Source: Microbulbifer thermotolerans
GTDB taxonomy: Bacteria; Pseudomonadota; Gammaproteobacteria; Pseudomonadales; Cellvibrionaceae
Assembly: GCF_900112305.1 (NCBI RefSeq)
Contig: NZ_FOKT01000001.1
Coordinates: 434,001-498,000 of the forward strand
Reading direction: 5' to 3'
DNA length: 64,000 nt
In this document: one piece after another, positions 35,000-44,138 of the stretch
Layout of the letters: each line of letters opens with the position of its first letter
Position numbering within the stretch: position 1 is the first letter of the stretch
Program-made: the position numbers and the translations under genes
Notes under the pieces: model-generated
The model's input: only the letters and a program-made list of their open reading frames with translations
Databases searched by the model: none
What the model was told of the DNA's origin: nothing

Positions 35000-36577
35000 A
35001 TGAGCCAAGATATCCACGCCAGCCGCATACTGATCCTGGATTTTGGATCTCAGTACACTCAGTTGATTGCCCGCCGCGTACGCGAGCTGGGGGTTTTCTC
35101 CGAGATCCGCGCTTTCGATATGAGTGAAGAGGAGATCCGCGCATACAACCCGCAGGGGATTATTCTTGCCGGCGGTCCCGAATCGGTGGTGGAGGCGGGA
35201 TCGCCGCGGGCACCGGAAGTGGTATTCCAACTGGGGGTGCCGGTTCTCGGTATTTGCTATGGCATGCAGACAATGGCGCATCAGCTGGGCGGCGAGGTGC
35301 AGGGCAGCGATATCCGTGAATTCGGCTACGCGCAGGTAAAAGTCGAGGGCGCGTCAAAGCTGCTGCACGATATCAAGGATCACGTGGACGACAACGGCAA
35401 TGCGCTGCTGGACGTTTGGATGAGTCACGGTGACAAGGTGGTGAGTATGCCCGAGGGCTTCGAGCTGATGGCTTCCACCGAGTCCTGTCCCATTGCCGGT
35501 ATGTACTGCGCAGAGAAAAATTTCTACGGTGTGCAGTTTCACCCGGAAGTTACGCACACGCTGCAGGGTATGCGCATCTACGAGCATTTCGTCATCGAAC
35601 TGTGCGGTTGCGAACGCCTGTGGACACCGGCCAACATTATCGAAGACTCCATCGCCAAGGTGCGCGAACAGGTGGGCAGCGGCAAGGTATTACTGGGGTT
35701 GTCCGGCGGTGTCGACAGCTCCGTCGTGGCGGCGCTGCTGCACAAGGCGATCGGAGATCAGCTCACTTGCGTTTTCGTGGACAACGGCTTGCTGCGCAAG
35801 GACGAAGGCGATCAAGTGATGCAAATGTTTGCCGACAATATGGGGGTGCGGGTGATCCGTGCCGATGCCGAATCCCAATTTCTGTCGCGTCTCGCCGGAG
35901 TGATTGATCCGGAGGCCAAGCGCAAAATTATCGGCAACACTTTCATCGAGGTGTTTGACCAGGAGGCGGCCAAACTCGAGGATGTGAAATTCCTGGCTCA
36001 GGGCACCATTTATCCGGATGTGATCGAGTCGGCGGCAGCCAAAACCGGCAAGGCCCATGTGATCAAGTCTCACCACAATGTGGGCGGGTTGCCGGAGGAC
36101 ATGCAGTTCGAACTGGTGGAACCTCTGCGCGAACTGTTCAAAGACGAGGTGCGTAAAATCGGCTTGGAGCTTGGCCTGCCTTACGACATGGTCTATCGGC
36201 ACCCATTCCCCGGCCCGGGACTAGGTGTGCGGATTCTCGGTGAAGTGAAAAAGGAATACGCGGACATTCTGCGCGAAGCGGATGCTATTTTTATTGAGGA
36301 GCTACACAAGGCGGATTGGTATCACAAAACCAGCCAGGCCTTTGCGGTCTTCCTGCCGGTGAAGTCCGTGGGTGTGGTGGGTGACGGCCGCCGCTACGAG
36401 TATGTTGTGGCTTTGCGGGCGGTGGAAACCGTGGACTTTATGACCGCGCGTTGGGCGCACCTGCCGTACGAGTTGATCGAAAAGGTTTCCAATCGCATCA
36501 TCAACGAGATAGAGCATATTTCCCGCGTGGTCTACGACGTGTCGAGCAAGCCGCCGGCGACGATTGAGTGGGAATAG
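35000..36577 (+). CDS. guaA: GMP synthase (glutamine-hydrolysing)
   Basis: A 525-residue amidotransferase converting XMP to GMP. The class I glutaminase domain (1 to about 195) has nucleophile C86 in GICYGMQ, and H181 and E183 in FHPEVTHT. The ATP pyrophosphatase domain has the P-loop LSGGVDSS (234-241). The C-terminal dimerisation domain ends with the conserved KPPATIEWE. Length matches E. coli GuaA (525). It is downstream of guaB in the same direction. Confidence 0.97.
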   Translation: MSQDIHASRILILDFGSQYTQLIARRVRELGVFSEIRAFDMSEEEIRAYNPQGIILAGGPESVVEAGSPRAPEVVFQLGVPVLGICYGMQTMAHQLGGEVQGSDIREFGYAQVKVEGASKLLHDIKDHVDDNGNALLDVWMSHGDKVVSMPEGFELMASTESCPIAGMYCAEKNFYGVQFHPEVTHTLQGMRIYEHFVIELCGCERLWTPANIIEDSIAKVREQVGSGKVLLGLSGGVDSSVVAALLHKAIGDQLTCVFVDNGLLRKDEGDQVMQMFADNMGVRVIRADAESQFLSRLAGVIDPEAKRKIIGNTFIEVFDQEAAKLEDVKFLAQGTIYPDVIESAAAKTGKAHVIKSHHNVGGLPEDMQFELVEPLRELFKDEVRKIGLELGLPYDMVYRHPFPGPGLGVRILGEVKKEYADILREADAIFIEELHKADWYHKTSQAFAVFLPVKSVGVVGDGRRYEYVVALRAVETVDFMTARWAHLPYELIEKVSNRIINEIEHISRVVYDVSSKPPATIEWE

Positions 36578-36620
36578 GCTCTACAGTACAAAAACTGTGG
36601 GTGCGGGAACCAGCGGCCCC

Positions 36621-37079
36621 TCAGTTCCAATTGTCGATTTTGACATCGTGTGGACTGGGGGAGCCGTGGCCGGTTTCCAGCAGTGACTTCAGGCTCAGTA
36701 GAAAAACTGCCCACTTCGTGCTGCAGTGGTACATAAACTCCACTGGTTCTTTCCACCCCATATGCTTAAACAAAACGACTGTGTAGTCGCCTTCCTGCTT
36801 TAATTCAAAACTGATACTCGTACCTATCCACTCCTCGGGGCCGTCGACTACCTGCCATAAAACTTTACGGGCAGGTGTGAGGTCGAGAACTTTCATATCG
36901 AAGCCGCCTATTTCCGCGCCACCGGTATCACAGAAGCGGAATTTGAGCCGACCGCCTACTGCACTTTCCCCTCGGGTTTTCGTTGTCCACCAGGCGGCGA
37001 GCCCTTCACGCGTGCTCAGTGCCCGGTAGACGCTTTCCGGAGAGGATTTGATACCCACTCTGTGCAGAATATTTGCCAT
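36621..37079 (-). CDS. SRPBCC/AHSA1-domain protein
   Basis: A 152-residue single-domain protein of the START-like fold. The typical opening is ILHRVGIKSSPESVYRALSTREGLAAWWTTKTRG, with GGRLKFRF, VLWQVVDGPEEWIGTSISFEL and a C-terminal helix (FMYHCSTKWAVFLLSLKSLLETG). AHSA1-type bacterial proteins bind small hydrophobic ligands; the ligand is unknown. The start ATG is 8 nt after GGAGGG. It is convergent with guaA across 43 bp. Confidence 0.85.
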   Translation of the reverse strand: MANILHRVGIKSSPESVYRALSTREGLAAWWTTKTRGESAVGGRLKFRFCDTGGAEIGGFDMKVLDLTPARKVLWQVVDGPEEWIGTSISFELKQEGDYTVVLFKHMGWKEPVEFMYHCSTKWAVFLLSLKSLLETGHGSPSPHDVKIDNWN

Positions 37080-37512
37080 TTTCAATGCCCTCCTGTGAGT
37101 TTGATGTCCGGCGTACAAAGGGTAGTCCGAGACTGACAGGGTGGAATATTTGTCTCTTCTACACGGCTTTCCACAGCTGGGTGATTATCAATGCCGAATG
37201 GAACTTACAGTTTATTATTGTCAAGACCGATTTATTGCCGTTTGTAACTTGTTGATTTTTATAGGTTTATAGCATTGGTTAAATTTTCTTCACAAAACAG
37301 TTGCAACGATATTACGGGGTCTAGAGGAATGTTTGGGGTGGTTGCTAACAGAGTTATCCACAGAATCTGTGGAAGAGACAGCTGAGGTGGACATTTATCA
37401 ACTGATCGCTGGCGACGGTGTAAGGCTTTCGATGGGGACTGCAACAGCCAGCAAGGAAATGATAGTGGGCTGTCCGCGGCTTTTGCCGCGGACCAAAGAG
37501 TTTCTTAGAGGC
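37080..37512. other. AT-rich gap with a 9 bp-arm hairpin and one DnaA-box-like sequence
   Basis: Lies between the OmpA-like gene (3' end) and the SRPBCC gene (5' end). A hairpin with arms GTCCGCGGC (37472-37480) and GCCGCGGAC (37485-37493) and a TTTT loop stands 20 nt from the ompA-like stop and is its probable terminator. TTATCCACA at 37354-37362 is a lone DnaA-box match. No coding frame is supported. Confidence 0.5.
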
Positions 37513-38568
37513 TCAGTGAAAGCGCATCTCCACTCGACGGTTTAGCGCTCGGCCGCTTTCGGTCGAGTTGGATGCAACCGGCTGTTGCTCCCCGTAACCG
37601 CGAGCCGTCAGTCTGGCGGCATCTATACCATTTTGGATTAAGAATGCGCGCACGGCATCCGCACGACTCTGGGAGAGGCGCAAGTTATAGTTGTCATTTC
37701 CGAGATTATCTGTGTGACCGGCAATTTCCACTGTACTGCCAGGCTGGCTGCGCAGGGCATTCACCACCTGTAGCAGGGCGCGCTGGGCCGCGAGAGTGAG
37801 AGTGGCGGAGTTGAACTCGAAGTGAACATTTTGGAGGGGGATGGCCTGGTCGGCGATAACACAGCCTTCGCTGTCCACTTGGGCGCCGGGCAGGGTGTCG
37901 GGACAGCGGTCGTGCCGGTCTACGACTCCGTCGCCGTCCGAATCTGCCAGGGTGAGCTCTACCGGCCCCATATCTTTTGGCGGTGGCGCAATGGTAGCGG
38001 CAGCTGCGGGCGGGCAGCGCAGGGGGATACTGATACCAAAAGCCAGTTGCCAGTCGCCCATATTGCTATTGAAAAAGTCGTAGAAGTAACGGATTTCGCT
38101 GCGCAAGCGCACGCCACGGCGGGAGATTTCCTGGGTGGTGATGCCTGCGGCGACATTCAGGAATGGGTTGGTGGCGTCGTCTTTATCTGGTGATACGTCA
38201 TCGCGGACAGCTCCGAAGCCGCCTAACAGGTAAGGCGTGTAGCCGTTCCTGTCGCCGAAGTTATACACCACATCGAAGCCAAGACCGTACATGTAATAGT
38301 CTGTTTGTTCCCAGTATCCGTTTTCGTTTGTGTTTTCATTTGTCTCCAGAATTGAACCGAATACCTGTACCTCCGAATACCAGGGACCCTGCCAGCCCCA
38401 TCCGTAGGCGGCGCGCAGGCCGCCTGCTTGACGGTCTGTGTCGCGATCTTTATCGACGCGGCTAAAGTAAGGGGTCAGGTCGAAATAGCCGTCTTCCGGC
38501 CCCGCAGCTTTGACGGTCGGACTTGTAGCGAGATATGAGCAGATAATTAGTGAGAGTATCAAGCGCAT
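37513..38568 (-). CDS. OmpA-family outer membrane protein
   Basis: A 351-residue protein. A signal peptide ends near VKAAG (about residue 22). Residues about 25-190 are beta-barrel-like, with alternating aromatic strands (YGWGWQGPWYSEVQVFGS, YYMYGLGFDVVYNFG). A Ca-binding TSP3-like repeat follows (DSDGDGVVDRHDRCPDT, about 208-224). The OmpA peptidoglycan-binding domain is at about 245-351, with HTDNLGNDNYNLRLSQSRA. It anchors the outer membrane to peptidoglycan and probably forms a small pore. It is monocistronic, with a 450 bp AT-rich region upstream. Confidence 0.92.
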   Translation of the reverse strand: MRLILSLIICSYLATSPTVKAAGPEDGYFDLTPYFSRVDKDRDTDRQAGGLRAAYGWGWQGPWYSEVQVFGSILETNENTNENGYWEQTDYYMYGLGFDVVYNFGDRNGYTPYLLGGFGAVRDDVSPDKDDATNPFLNVAAGITTQEISRRGVRLRSEIRYFYDFFNSNMGDWQLAFGISIPLRCPPAAAATIAPPPKDMGPVELTLADSDGDGVVDRHDRCPDTLPGAQVDSEGCVIADQAIPLQNVHFEFNSATLTLAAQRALLQVVNALRSQPGSTVEIAGHTDNLGNDNYNLRLSQSRADAVRAFLIQNGIDAARLTARGYGEQQPVASNSTESGRALNRRVEMRFH

Positions 38569-38802
38569 GGCGATACATCCTTGTTGTTGGTGTTATCGGA
38601 TTCGCGGCTTATTGCCGGGAAAGTTGTCAAAGTCCATTTGGTTTTTGGTTTAGAAACTGTTTAGTTTATCTTGCGGATTTTTCCACTAATTTGTCGCGAA
38701 AATTATTGTGCGTAAGGGAGAGGATAACGAGAGTATTCTGCTGAGTGCGGTATTCAGGCGCACCCGTTGGGGATAGGTTTAGGCGGAAAAATTAAAATTT
38801 AT

Positions 38803-38977
38803 GGCGTTTCTGATTATTTTCCGCAAGAGCTGTGCTTGCTCAGGCAATGGGCGGACATTTCGCAAGCGCTTGAGTGGGCCCCGTAGTCTAATAGGTTTGG
38901 AGTATCTCTATTATCAGCGGTGATTTAATTGCCTTAGGGTTATCTTTACCGGCCGGAGCAAATTGATCAGAGGTTAC
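38803..38977. mobile_element. Diverged long copy of the AATTAATCAGAGG element
   Basis: The left end GGCGTTTCTGATTATTTTC and right end AATTGATCAGAGGTTAC match the terminal repeats of the complete copy at 11631. The flanks are TTAT (38799-38802) and TTAA (38978-38981), a near target duplication of YTAR type. Inside, GCTCAGGCAATGGGCGGACA corresponds to the subterminal part. The surrounding gap (38569-39019), otherwise without genes, lies between the OmpA-like and SpoU genes. Confidence 0.65.
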
Positions 38978-39019
38978 TTAAAAACAGAGATCAGGAGCTG
39001 GTTGTCGTCTCCATGCAAG

Positions 39020-39820
39020 TTAAACCGGGTTGCTATGAGAGGGCCTTTCCCGGAAAGCAATCAGAGCCGCCGTGACAGCCACATTTAGGCTCTCGACACC
39101 GTTGTGCATGGGAATGCGCAATCTGTGCGTGCACAGCTCATCGACTGCGTCGCTGACACCGTGGGTCTCATTGCCGAGCACGAAAATTGTTGGTGTGTTT
39201 CCCTCCAGTGCTGATAGTGTCATCGGCGCATGGGAGGAGAGACCGCAGATACGCGCTCCCCGCTGTTTAAACGCACTCAATGTCGGTGCAAGCTTTTCAC
39301 AGCGCAGCAGGCGCATTTTGAAGACGGTGCCGGTACTGGCCTTAATGACCAGTGGATCTATTTGCGCGCAGCCCTTGCGCGGAAGGAGGATACCGTCCAT
39401 GCCACCGGCGCAGGCGGAACGGATGATCATGCCGAGGTTCTGTGGGTTGGTGATACCGTCGATAGCGAGCAATTCGTAATTGGTTTTTGGCTCGTGCAAG
39501 AAGGCTTCCACGGTGCCGTAGTGAGGCAGAGCCAAGTCTAGCGCAACTCCCTGGTCCTGGCGGGCATTCTTGGAGATGCGCGACAGCTCCCGGCGGCTCC
39601 AGTAAACGATTTCTATGTGCCGTTCGGCAGCCAGCGCTTCGATGCGCTCGATCAGTTTGTCGCGGCGGTTGCTGTCGGCCAGATGTAGTTTGTGTACTGG
39701 CAGCGACAAATCTTCCAACGCTTCGAGTACCGGCTTGCGCCCGTAGATGGTCAGCAGGCTGTCGTAGAAGGCGCGTTTGCGCAAGTAGTCTTGCGAATCC
39801 GCAGGCGTAGTATCAGTCAT
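39020..39820 (-). CDS. SpoU/TrmH-family RNA 2'-O-methyltransferase
   Basis: A 266-residue methyltransferase of the SPOUT class. The N-terminal part (IYGRKPVLEALED) resembles the RNA-binding domain of RlmB. The three SpoU motifs are DGITNPQNLGMIIRSA, FVLGNETHGVSD and IPMHNGVESLNVAVTAAL, which form the knotted AdoMet site. The likely product is 2'-O-methylated rRNA or tRNA; the target cannot be told from sequence alone. It is the last gene of the leftward pdxJ operon, 4 nt after the DUF2520 gene. Confidence 0.88.
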   Translation of the reverse strand: MTDTTPADSQDYLRKRAFYDSLLTIYGRKPVLEALEDLSLPVHKLHLADSNRRDKLIERIEALAAERHIEIVYWSRRELSRISKNARQDQGVALDLALPHYGTVEAFLHEPKTNYELLAIDGITNPQNLGMIIRSACAGGMDGILLPRKGCAQIDPLVIKASTGTVFKMRLLRCEKLAPTLSAFKQRGARICGLSSHAPMTLSALEGNTPTIFVLGNETHGVSDAVDELCTHRLRIPMHNGVESLNVAVTAALIAFRERPSHSNPV

Positions 39821-39824
39821 GGGG

Positions 39825-40694
39825 TTAGATCTTTTCGCTGGGTTCCCGCAGCACTTCGGTGAGGCGGGCTGCTGTTTCTTCCGGAAGTTGGCAGCGCCGG
39901 GCCAACTCTACACAGACCTGCCCCAGTTGGCGATAGCAATTTGCGAGTTGCGTATCCGTGGATTGCAGGCTGCTCAGCTGGGCCGCCACGGTTTCCGCAT
40001 CGCCGCGGGCGATGGGGCCGGTAAGTGATTTTTCCGGTCCCAGATGCATATTGTTTTCCGCGGTTTGCAGAACTATGGGCTTGAGCAGTTTTAGGGCCTG
40101 CTGCCTGTCGATGCCCGCGGCGGAAAACGCGCGCAGGCTTAGCTCCATCAGGGCGGTGAGGTAGTTGCAGGCGAATACGGAGCCGGCGTGATAGAGGACC
40201 TTGTGCTCCGGCGCTATGGTGAGCGGGGTACAGCCAATCGCGGAAAACGCCTTGCTCAGATGTTCGATTGCACGTTGGTCTCCCTCCAGGGCGACACAGC
40301 TGCCAGCGAGGGTGGCCACGGAACGCTCCGGGTCGGCAAAGCTATGCACCGGGTGGGCGCTGGCCACTGCGGCGGGCTTACAGGGGGAGAGTGTCGAGGA
40401 GCTCAAGGCACCGCTGCAGTGAAAAACCATGGTGCTATTAGAAAGGCGCGGTGCCAGCTGTGTGGCGATGGCGGCAATCTGCCCATCGCCGCTGGCGATC
40501 AGCCAGCAGTCGGCGTCGGCCATGGTTTCCACTGAGGGGCAGGGGGTGCCGGCGCCAATAAAGCGACAGGCAGACACGGCGCTTTCCAGGCTGCGGTTGC
40601 AGACGGCGCCGATTTGAAAAATTCCCTGGCGTTGCCACAGGCGGGCGAGGGTTTTCCCCAGCCTGCCGGCGCCAATAATGTTAAGTGTCGGCAT
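39825..40694 (-). CDS. Rossmann-like and DUF2520 domain oxidoreductase-like protein
   Basis: A 289-residue protein with an N-terminal Rossmann fold (LNIIGAGRLGKTLARLW; NRSLESA) and a C-terminal helical DUF2520 domain (about 150-285, FACNYLTALMELSLRAFSAAGI). It resembles prephenate or NADP-dependent dehydrogenases in layout, but no reaction is known. A conserved SAHPVHSFADPE segment may form the active region. It lies between pdxJ and the SpoU gene with very short gaps. Confidence 0.85.
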   Translation of the reverse strand: MPTLNIIGAGRLGKTLARLWQRQGIFQIGAVCNRSLESAVSACRFIGAGTPCPSVETMADADCWLIASGDGQIAAIATQLAPRLSNSTMVFHCSGALSSSTLSPCKPAAVASAHPVHSFADPERSVATLAGSCVALEGDQRAIEHLSKAFSAIGCTPLTIAPEHKVLYHAGSVFACNYLTALMELSLRAFSAAGIDRQQALKLLKPIVLQTAENNMHLGPEKSLTGPIARGDAETVAAQLSSLQSTDTQLANCYRQLGQVCVELARRCQLPEETAARLTEVLREPSEKI

Positions 40695-40704
40695 CGGATA
40701 GCAG

Positions 40705-41463
40705 TCAGTTGCCGGCCAGGCAGTTGAGATAGGCGGTCACAGCGTTTTCAAGCCCCATGCTGATTGCGTCGACGGTCAGCGCGTGGCCGATGGAGACTTC
40801 CTGCAGGCCGGGCAGTGTGCGGTAGCGGGGCAGGTTGATCAGATTCAGGTCGTGACCCGCGTTGACGCCAAGCCCCAGCTGGCATGCCTGTTCGGCGGCG
40901 GCACAATGGGCGGCAAAAATCGATTCGAGTTCGTCGCTCTGATGTTTCACGGCTTCCGCGTAGGGGCCCGTGTAGAGTTCGATACGGTCGGCGCCCACTT
41001 CTTTGGCAAGCTTTATCTGAGATGGCTCCGGGTCCATAAATAGGCTGACGCGGATATTGGCGTCTTTCAGTTGCGCAATCAGCGGCTCCAGGCGCGCTCC
41101 GTCACGCTCAAGGTCGAAGCCGTGATCCGAAGTGAGCTGGTCGTTGCTGTCAGGTACCAGGGTGCACTGATCGGGTTTGGTTTCCAGTACCAAGGGCATC
41201 AGGCCCGGATAGTCCTTCAGGGGGCTGGCAAAGGGGTTGCCCTCCACGTTAAATTCCGCCTCTTCACGGCTGCGGCACAGTTCGGCGAGCGCGCGCACGT
41301 CGTCGGGGCGGATATGGCGCTGGTCTGGGCGCGGGTGCACAGTGAGCCCCTGGGCACCTGCTTCCAGGCACACGCGGCCGTGGGCGACCACATCCGGATA
41401 ATTGCCCTCGCGGGAATTCCGGATCAGAGCGATTTTGTTGAGGTTAACGCTGAGGGCTATCAC
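40705..41463 (-). CDS. pdxJ: Pyridoxine 5'-phosphate synthase
   Basis: A 252-residue TIM-barrel enzyme. It condenses 1-deoxyxylulose 5-phosphate with 3-hydroxy-1-aminoacetone phosphate to PNP, the last step of de novo vitamin B6 synthesis. Motifs are LSVNLNKIALIRNSR, GLTVHPRPDQRHI, FNVEGNPF, CTLVPDSNDQLTSDHGFD and LGVNAGHDLNL. In many gammaproteobacteria pdxJ follows recO; here it is 3 nt after a cyclophilin gene, in a different operon. Confidence 0.95.
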   Translation of the reverse strand: MIALSVNLNKIALIRNSREGNYPDVVAHGRVCLEAGAQGLTVHPRPDQRHIRPDDVRALAELCRSREEAEFNVEGNPFASPLKDYPGLMPLVLETKPDQCTLVPDSNDQLTSDHGFDLERDGARLEPLIAQLKDANIRVSLFMDPEPSQIKLAKEVGADRIELYTGPYAEAVKHQSDELESIFAAHCAAAEQACQLGLGVNAGHDLNLINLPRYRTLPGLQEVSIGHALTVDAISMGLENAVTAYLNCLAGN

Positions 41464-41466
41464 CGC

Positions 41467-42051
41467 TTAGTCTCCCTGAGTATTGCCGGCAACCGCAGTG
41501 GTGTCGGCGCGCCTGGCATTCAGAATGCGGATGGGTACATTGGGGGCATTTGGAAAAGCGCGATAGAGGCCGCGCGGTTCATTAACGATTTTTTCTACCA
41601 CATCCATACCCTGAATGACCCGGCCGAACACAGTGTAACCGGGTTTATCGGCCTGTGCGTCCAGATGGGCGTTGTGCTTCAGATTGATGAAGAACTGTGA
41701 CGTGGCACTGTCCGGGTCGTTTTTGCGCGCCATGGCGAGGGTGCCGCGCAAATTTTTGAGGCCGTTGCCGGATTCGTTGATGACCGGTTCGCGGGTTTCT
41801 TTGAGCTGGAAGTCAAAGGTGTGTCCACCGGTCTGGACCATAAAGTTGGGGATTACCCGGTGGAAAATCACACCGTTGTAGAAGCCGCTGTCCAGGTACG
41901 CTAGGAAATTCTCCACTGTGGCCGGAGCCTTGTCGCGGAAAAGCTCGACCCGGATGAGGCCCAGATCGGTTTTCAGCTCCACTTCAGGGTTGTCGGCCAA
42001 TGCCGGCAGGGCGAGCAGGCAGGTTAAAAAGAGTGCTGTCAAGCTGCGCAT
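41467..42051 (-). CDS. Periplasmic cyclophilin-type peptidyl-prolyl isomerase
   Basis: A 194-residue protein with a signal peptide ending LPALADNP (about residue 20). The cyclophilin fold has FYNGVIFHRVIPNFMVQTGG, ATSQFFINLKHNAHLD and YTVFGRVIQGMDVVEKI, with the catalytic Arg in FHRV. It speeds prolyl isomerisation in folding envelope proteins (PpiA-like). ATG 42051 is chosen because a longer frame would begin in the upstream SH3 gene and cross a repeat copy. It is followed by pdxJ after 3 nt. Confidence 0.9.
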   Translation of the reverse strand: MRSLTALFLTCLLALPALADNPEVELKTDLGLIRVELFRDKAPATVENFLAYLDSGFYNGVIFHRVIPNFMVQTGGHTFDFQLKETREPVINESGNGLKNLRGTLAMARKNDPDSATSQFFINLKHNAHLDAQADKPGYTVFGRVIQGMDVVEKIVNEPRGLYRAFPNAPNVPIRILNARRADTTAVAGNTQGD

Positions 42052-42074
42052 CTTCCGTGTCTCCCGATAAGACC

Positions 42075-42140
42075 GTTCCACTGTCCGAGCGCGTCTGGAC
42101 TCACAGAAGCGCTCGTGTGAATTAATCAGAGTTTCCTTAG
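42075..42140. repeat. Half-length AATTAATCAGAGG element, TTAG flank
   Basis: It ends GAATTAATCAGAGTTTCC followed by TTAG (42137-42140), whose complement carries the TAA stop codon of the leftward SH3 gene. A hairpin with arms CGAGCGC (42086-42092) and GCGCTCG (42109-42115) lies inside. It sits between two genes of the pdxJ operon, so it is transcribed within the mRNA. Confidence 0.75.
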
Positions 42141-42817
42141 TTTGCCCATTCCGAGCGGCGCCGCCGCGGCCGGATAAAGGGCGCAATCATGGCGAGAATA
42201 GCACCCAGTCCCACGGACATAGCGCCGTACATATACCACTTGTGCGCCTCGCTGCTGGACAGGCGCTGAATTTCTGCTTCTGCCATCGCCTGTTTTTGTT
42301 TGAGCAGTTCATGCTGTTTCAGGAGGTTTTGGTGGCGCTCGTTCAGGGCCACGGCGTCGGCGGACAGGGTTTTCAGATCTTTCAGTTCTTTGGCCAGCTG
42401 CTGGGCTTTTTCCCGCTCGCTAGCCAGGGCGGTATTCAGTTTTTGGTTTTCCGCTTCCAGGCGGCGGACCTCGCCGCCCAAGTCCATAGCTTCGAAGCGG
42501 GCCAGGTCAGCTTCAGCCTTCCGCAATTTGATTTTTGCCACTGGCTCGGACACCAGGTACTGGCGGCGCATCCATCCCTCCTGGCCGTCGGGTGTGCGCA
42601 CGTGGGCCCAGCCCTCTTCGGGGGCATCCTCCAGCAGTGTCAATTGAGTGCCGCTGGGAAGGCCGCGGTGCAGAATCCTGAATTCATTGCCTTTGCCCGC
42701 GCGCAGCGGCACGTGCAGCTGATCGGTAATATAGCGAGTGTCTCCGCCTTGCGAACTGGCGGGGGAGGCGATGGCAATCAAGGCAGCGGCCATAAGGCCG
42801 GTCAATTGTTTCATCAT
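42137..42817 (-). CDS. TIGR04211-family SH3 domain envelope protein
   Basis: A 226-residue protein. A signal peptide ends around ASSQGGD. A bacterial SH3 domain covers about 28-95 (YITDQLHVPLRAGKGNEFRILHRGLPSGTQLTLL; WAHVRTPDGQEGWMRRQYL). A coiled coil follows at about 100-190 (VRRLEAENQKLNTALASEREKAQQLAKELKDLK), and a C-terminal membrane span lies at about 197-215, then RPRRRR. The layout matches YgiM/TIGR04211 proteins of unknown function. Its stop codon is provided by the flank of a repeat element. Confidence 0.88.
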   Translation of the reverse strand: MMKQLTGLMAAALIAIASPASSQGGDTRYITDQLHVPLRAGKGNEFRILHRGLPSGTQLTLLEDAPEEGWAHVRTPDGQEGWMRRQYLVSEPVAKIKLRKAEADLARFEAMDLGGEVRRLEAENQKLNTALASEREKAQQLAKELKDLKTLSADAVALNERHQNLLKQHELLKQKQAMAEAEIQRLSSSEAHKWYMYGAMSVGLGAILAMIAPFIRPRRRRSEWAN

Positions 42818-42845
42818 TATTAGAGGAGCACCGTTTGTGATTGGG

Positions 42846-43145
42846 TTACGGAAACAGATGGTTGAAAGGTTTGACCTTTACCGAGGCATAAACGCCGGCT
42901 TCCACATAGGGATCGGCGTCCGCCCAGGCTTTGGCCTCTTCCAGGGAAGAAAATTCCGCGACCACCAGGCTGCCACTGAAGCCGGCTTCACCGGGGGCCT
43001 CGCTGTCGATGGCCGGGCAGGGACCGGCGATCAAAAGCCGCCCTTCGTCTTTCAGGCGGTTTAGCCGTGCCAGATGATCCGGGCGTGCGCCTTTGCGCAG
43101 CGGCAAACTGTTTTCAACGTCCTCGCTGATGATTGCATACCACAT
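42846..43145 (-). CDS. yciI: YciI-like protein
   Basis: A 99-residue ferredoxin-fold protein with the family pattern [40 protein letters not shown] and [21 protein letters not shown]. The His and Asp expected in the pocket are visible (H in RPDHLARL, D in DADPY). Its biochemical role is not defined. It lies between the SH3 gene and a membrane protein gene in the leftward operon. Confidence 0.92.
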   Translation of the reverse strand: MWYAIISEDVENSLPLRKGARPDHLARLNRLKDEGRLLIAGPCPAIDSEAPGEAGFSGSLVVAEFSSLEEAKAWADADPYVEAGVYASVKVKPFNHLFP

Positions 43146-43190
43146 AAATTGCTTGTGCTCTTTTCGTGTTGTCAGTGATCGAATAGTTGG

Positions 43191-43913
43191 TTACTGCTGA
43201 ACCATGATTTCTTCAAGCTTCAGGCCGGTCAGTTTGCCGATGCGGCGGAACAGAAAGAACAAGACCAGCATCAGGATAATGGTCGCCGGCAGAGCGATTA
43301 CCGGGAAGCTGAGCGCGGTCATCTTGCCCAGTTCCTCGTTGAAAGCCTCAGTGCCGGGGGGGCTTTGTAGCAGTAGCTTGGCCAGAATGTAATTCAGCGC
43401 GGAAGAGAGAAAGAAGGAGCAGGCAATCATCCAGGACGCTTGCTGTAGGGTGCGCTCAAAGGCGGTTTGGTTACCGTTGACTGCCAGGGTGCGGGCGATT
43501 TTCTCTGTGTCTAGAATCCGATCGTTGTATAGCAGTGTCTTGACCAGTGGCCAGCGGGTATAGAGGGAAGCGACGGTGGCGATACCCAGCAGCCCGGGAA
43601 TAGCGGCTTCCTTGATGGCAATATACTGCGCGTCCAGCTCCAGCAGACTGATGCCGCCAGTGAGCAATATGCTGATTATGCCGAGGGCGGAGAAGAAATT
43701 GACTTTGCCGGACTGGGTCAGGTCGCGCAGGCCGTAGGCCAGCGGGAATATCAGCGCAATGACTATCGCCCATTTTGTGCCCAGCCAGTCATCGCCCGAC
43801 AGTTTGGTCAGTATCAGTGTCGGAATGACGATATTGAGTAACAAATTTGCCCAAAGGCTTTCTTTTTGGGGTTGCCGTTCGTTGGTTTGGGATGTCGGGT
43901 TGGTTTCGGTCAT
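43191..43913 (-). CDS. VC0807-family membrane protein
   Basis: A 240-residue integral membrane protein with about six spans: LLLNIVIPTLIL near 25, AIVIALIFPLAYGL near 50, ALGIISILLTGGISL near 75, LLGIATVASLYT near 110, IACSFFLSSALNYILAKL near 165 and VIALPATIILMLVLFFLF near 210. Similar proteins are called the VC0807 family. The function is unknown. It is the first gene of the leftward operon; the promoter should lie just right of 43913, where a hairpin with arms CGGGAAG and CTTCCCG occurs (43938-43971). Confidence 0.8.
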   Translation of the reverse strand: MTETNPTSQTNERQPQKESLWANLLLNIVIPTLILTKLSGDDWLGTKWAIVIALIFPLAYGLRDLTQSGKVNFFSALGIISILLTGGISLLELDAQYIAIKEAAIPGLLGIATVASLYTRWPLVKTLLYNDRILDTEKIARTLAVNGNQTAFERTLQQASWMIACSFFLSSALNYILAKLLLQSPPGTEAFNEELGKMTALSFPVIALPATIILMLVLFFLFRRIGKLTGLKLEEIMVQQ

Positions 43914-44138
43914 GTCTGTTTCCGGTGATAATGCCCGCGGGAAGTTACTTCATATTCAAAATAGCTTCCCGGCTGACGGTGCCGCTGCCAGAATTTGGTT
44001 TCCCCAGAGCTTCCACTTGGAAACCCTTGGTCGGGGCCTTATCCCTGGAACCGCGGGGTGCCCCTGAGACAGCAGCACCTGCGCGTTGTTCAAAAACCGG
44101 GTGTCACTACCCGGCCGAATCTGAGCGAGAATCCTGAA

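Noticed and set aside
37354-37362. TTATCCACA, a perfect DnaA box, in an AT-rich gap
   Set aside because: Only one box is present, with no cluster, no dnaA/gidA-type neighbours and no AT-rich repeats, so it is not evidence for an origin.
43995-44138. N-terminal 48-residue extension of the PHP-domain protein
   Set aside because: It has no family similarity, begins with TTG without a ribosome site and carries many Pro and Gly residues; the shorter TTG start fits the family.
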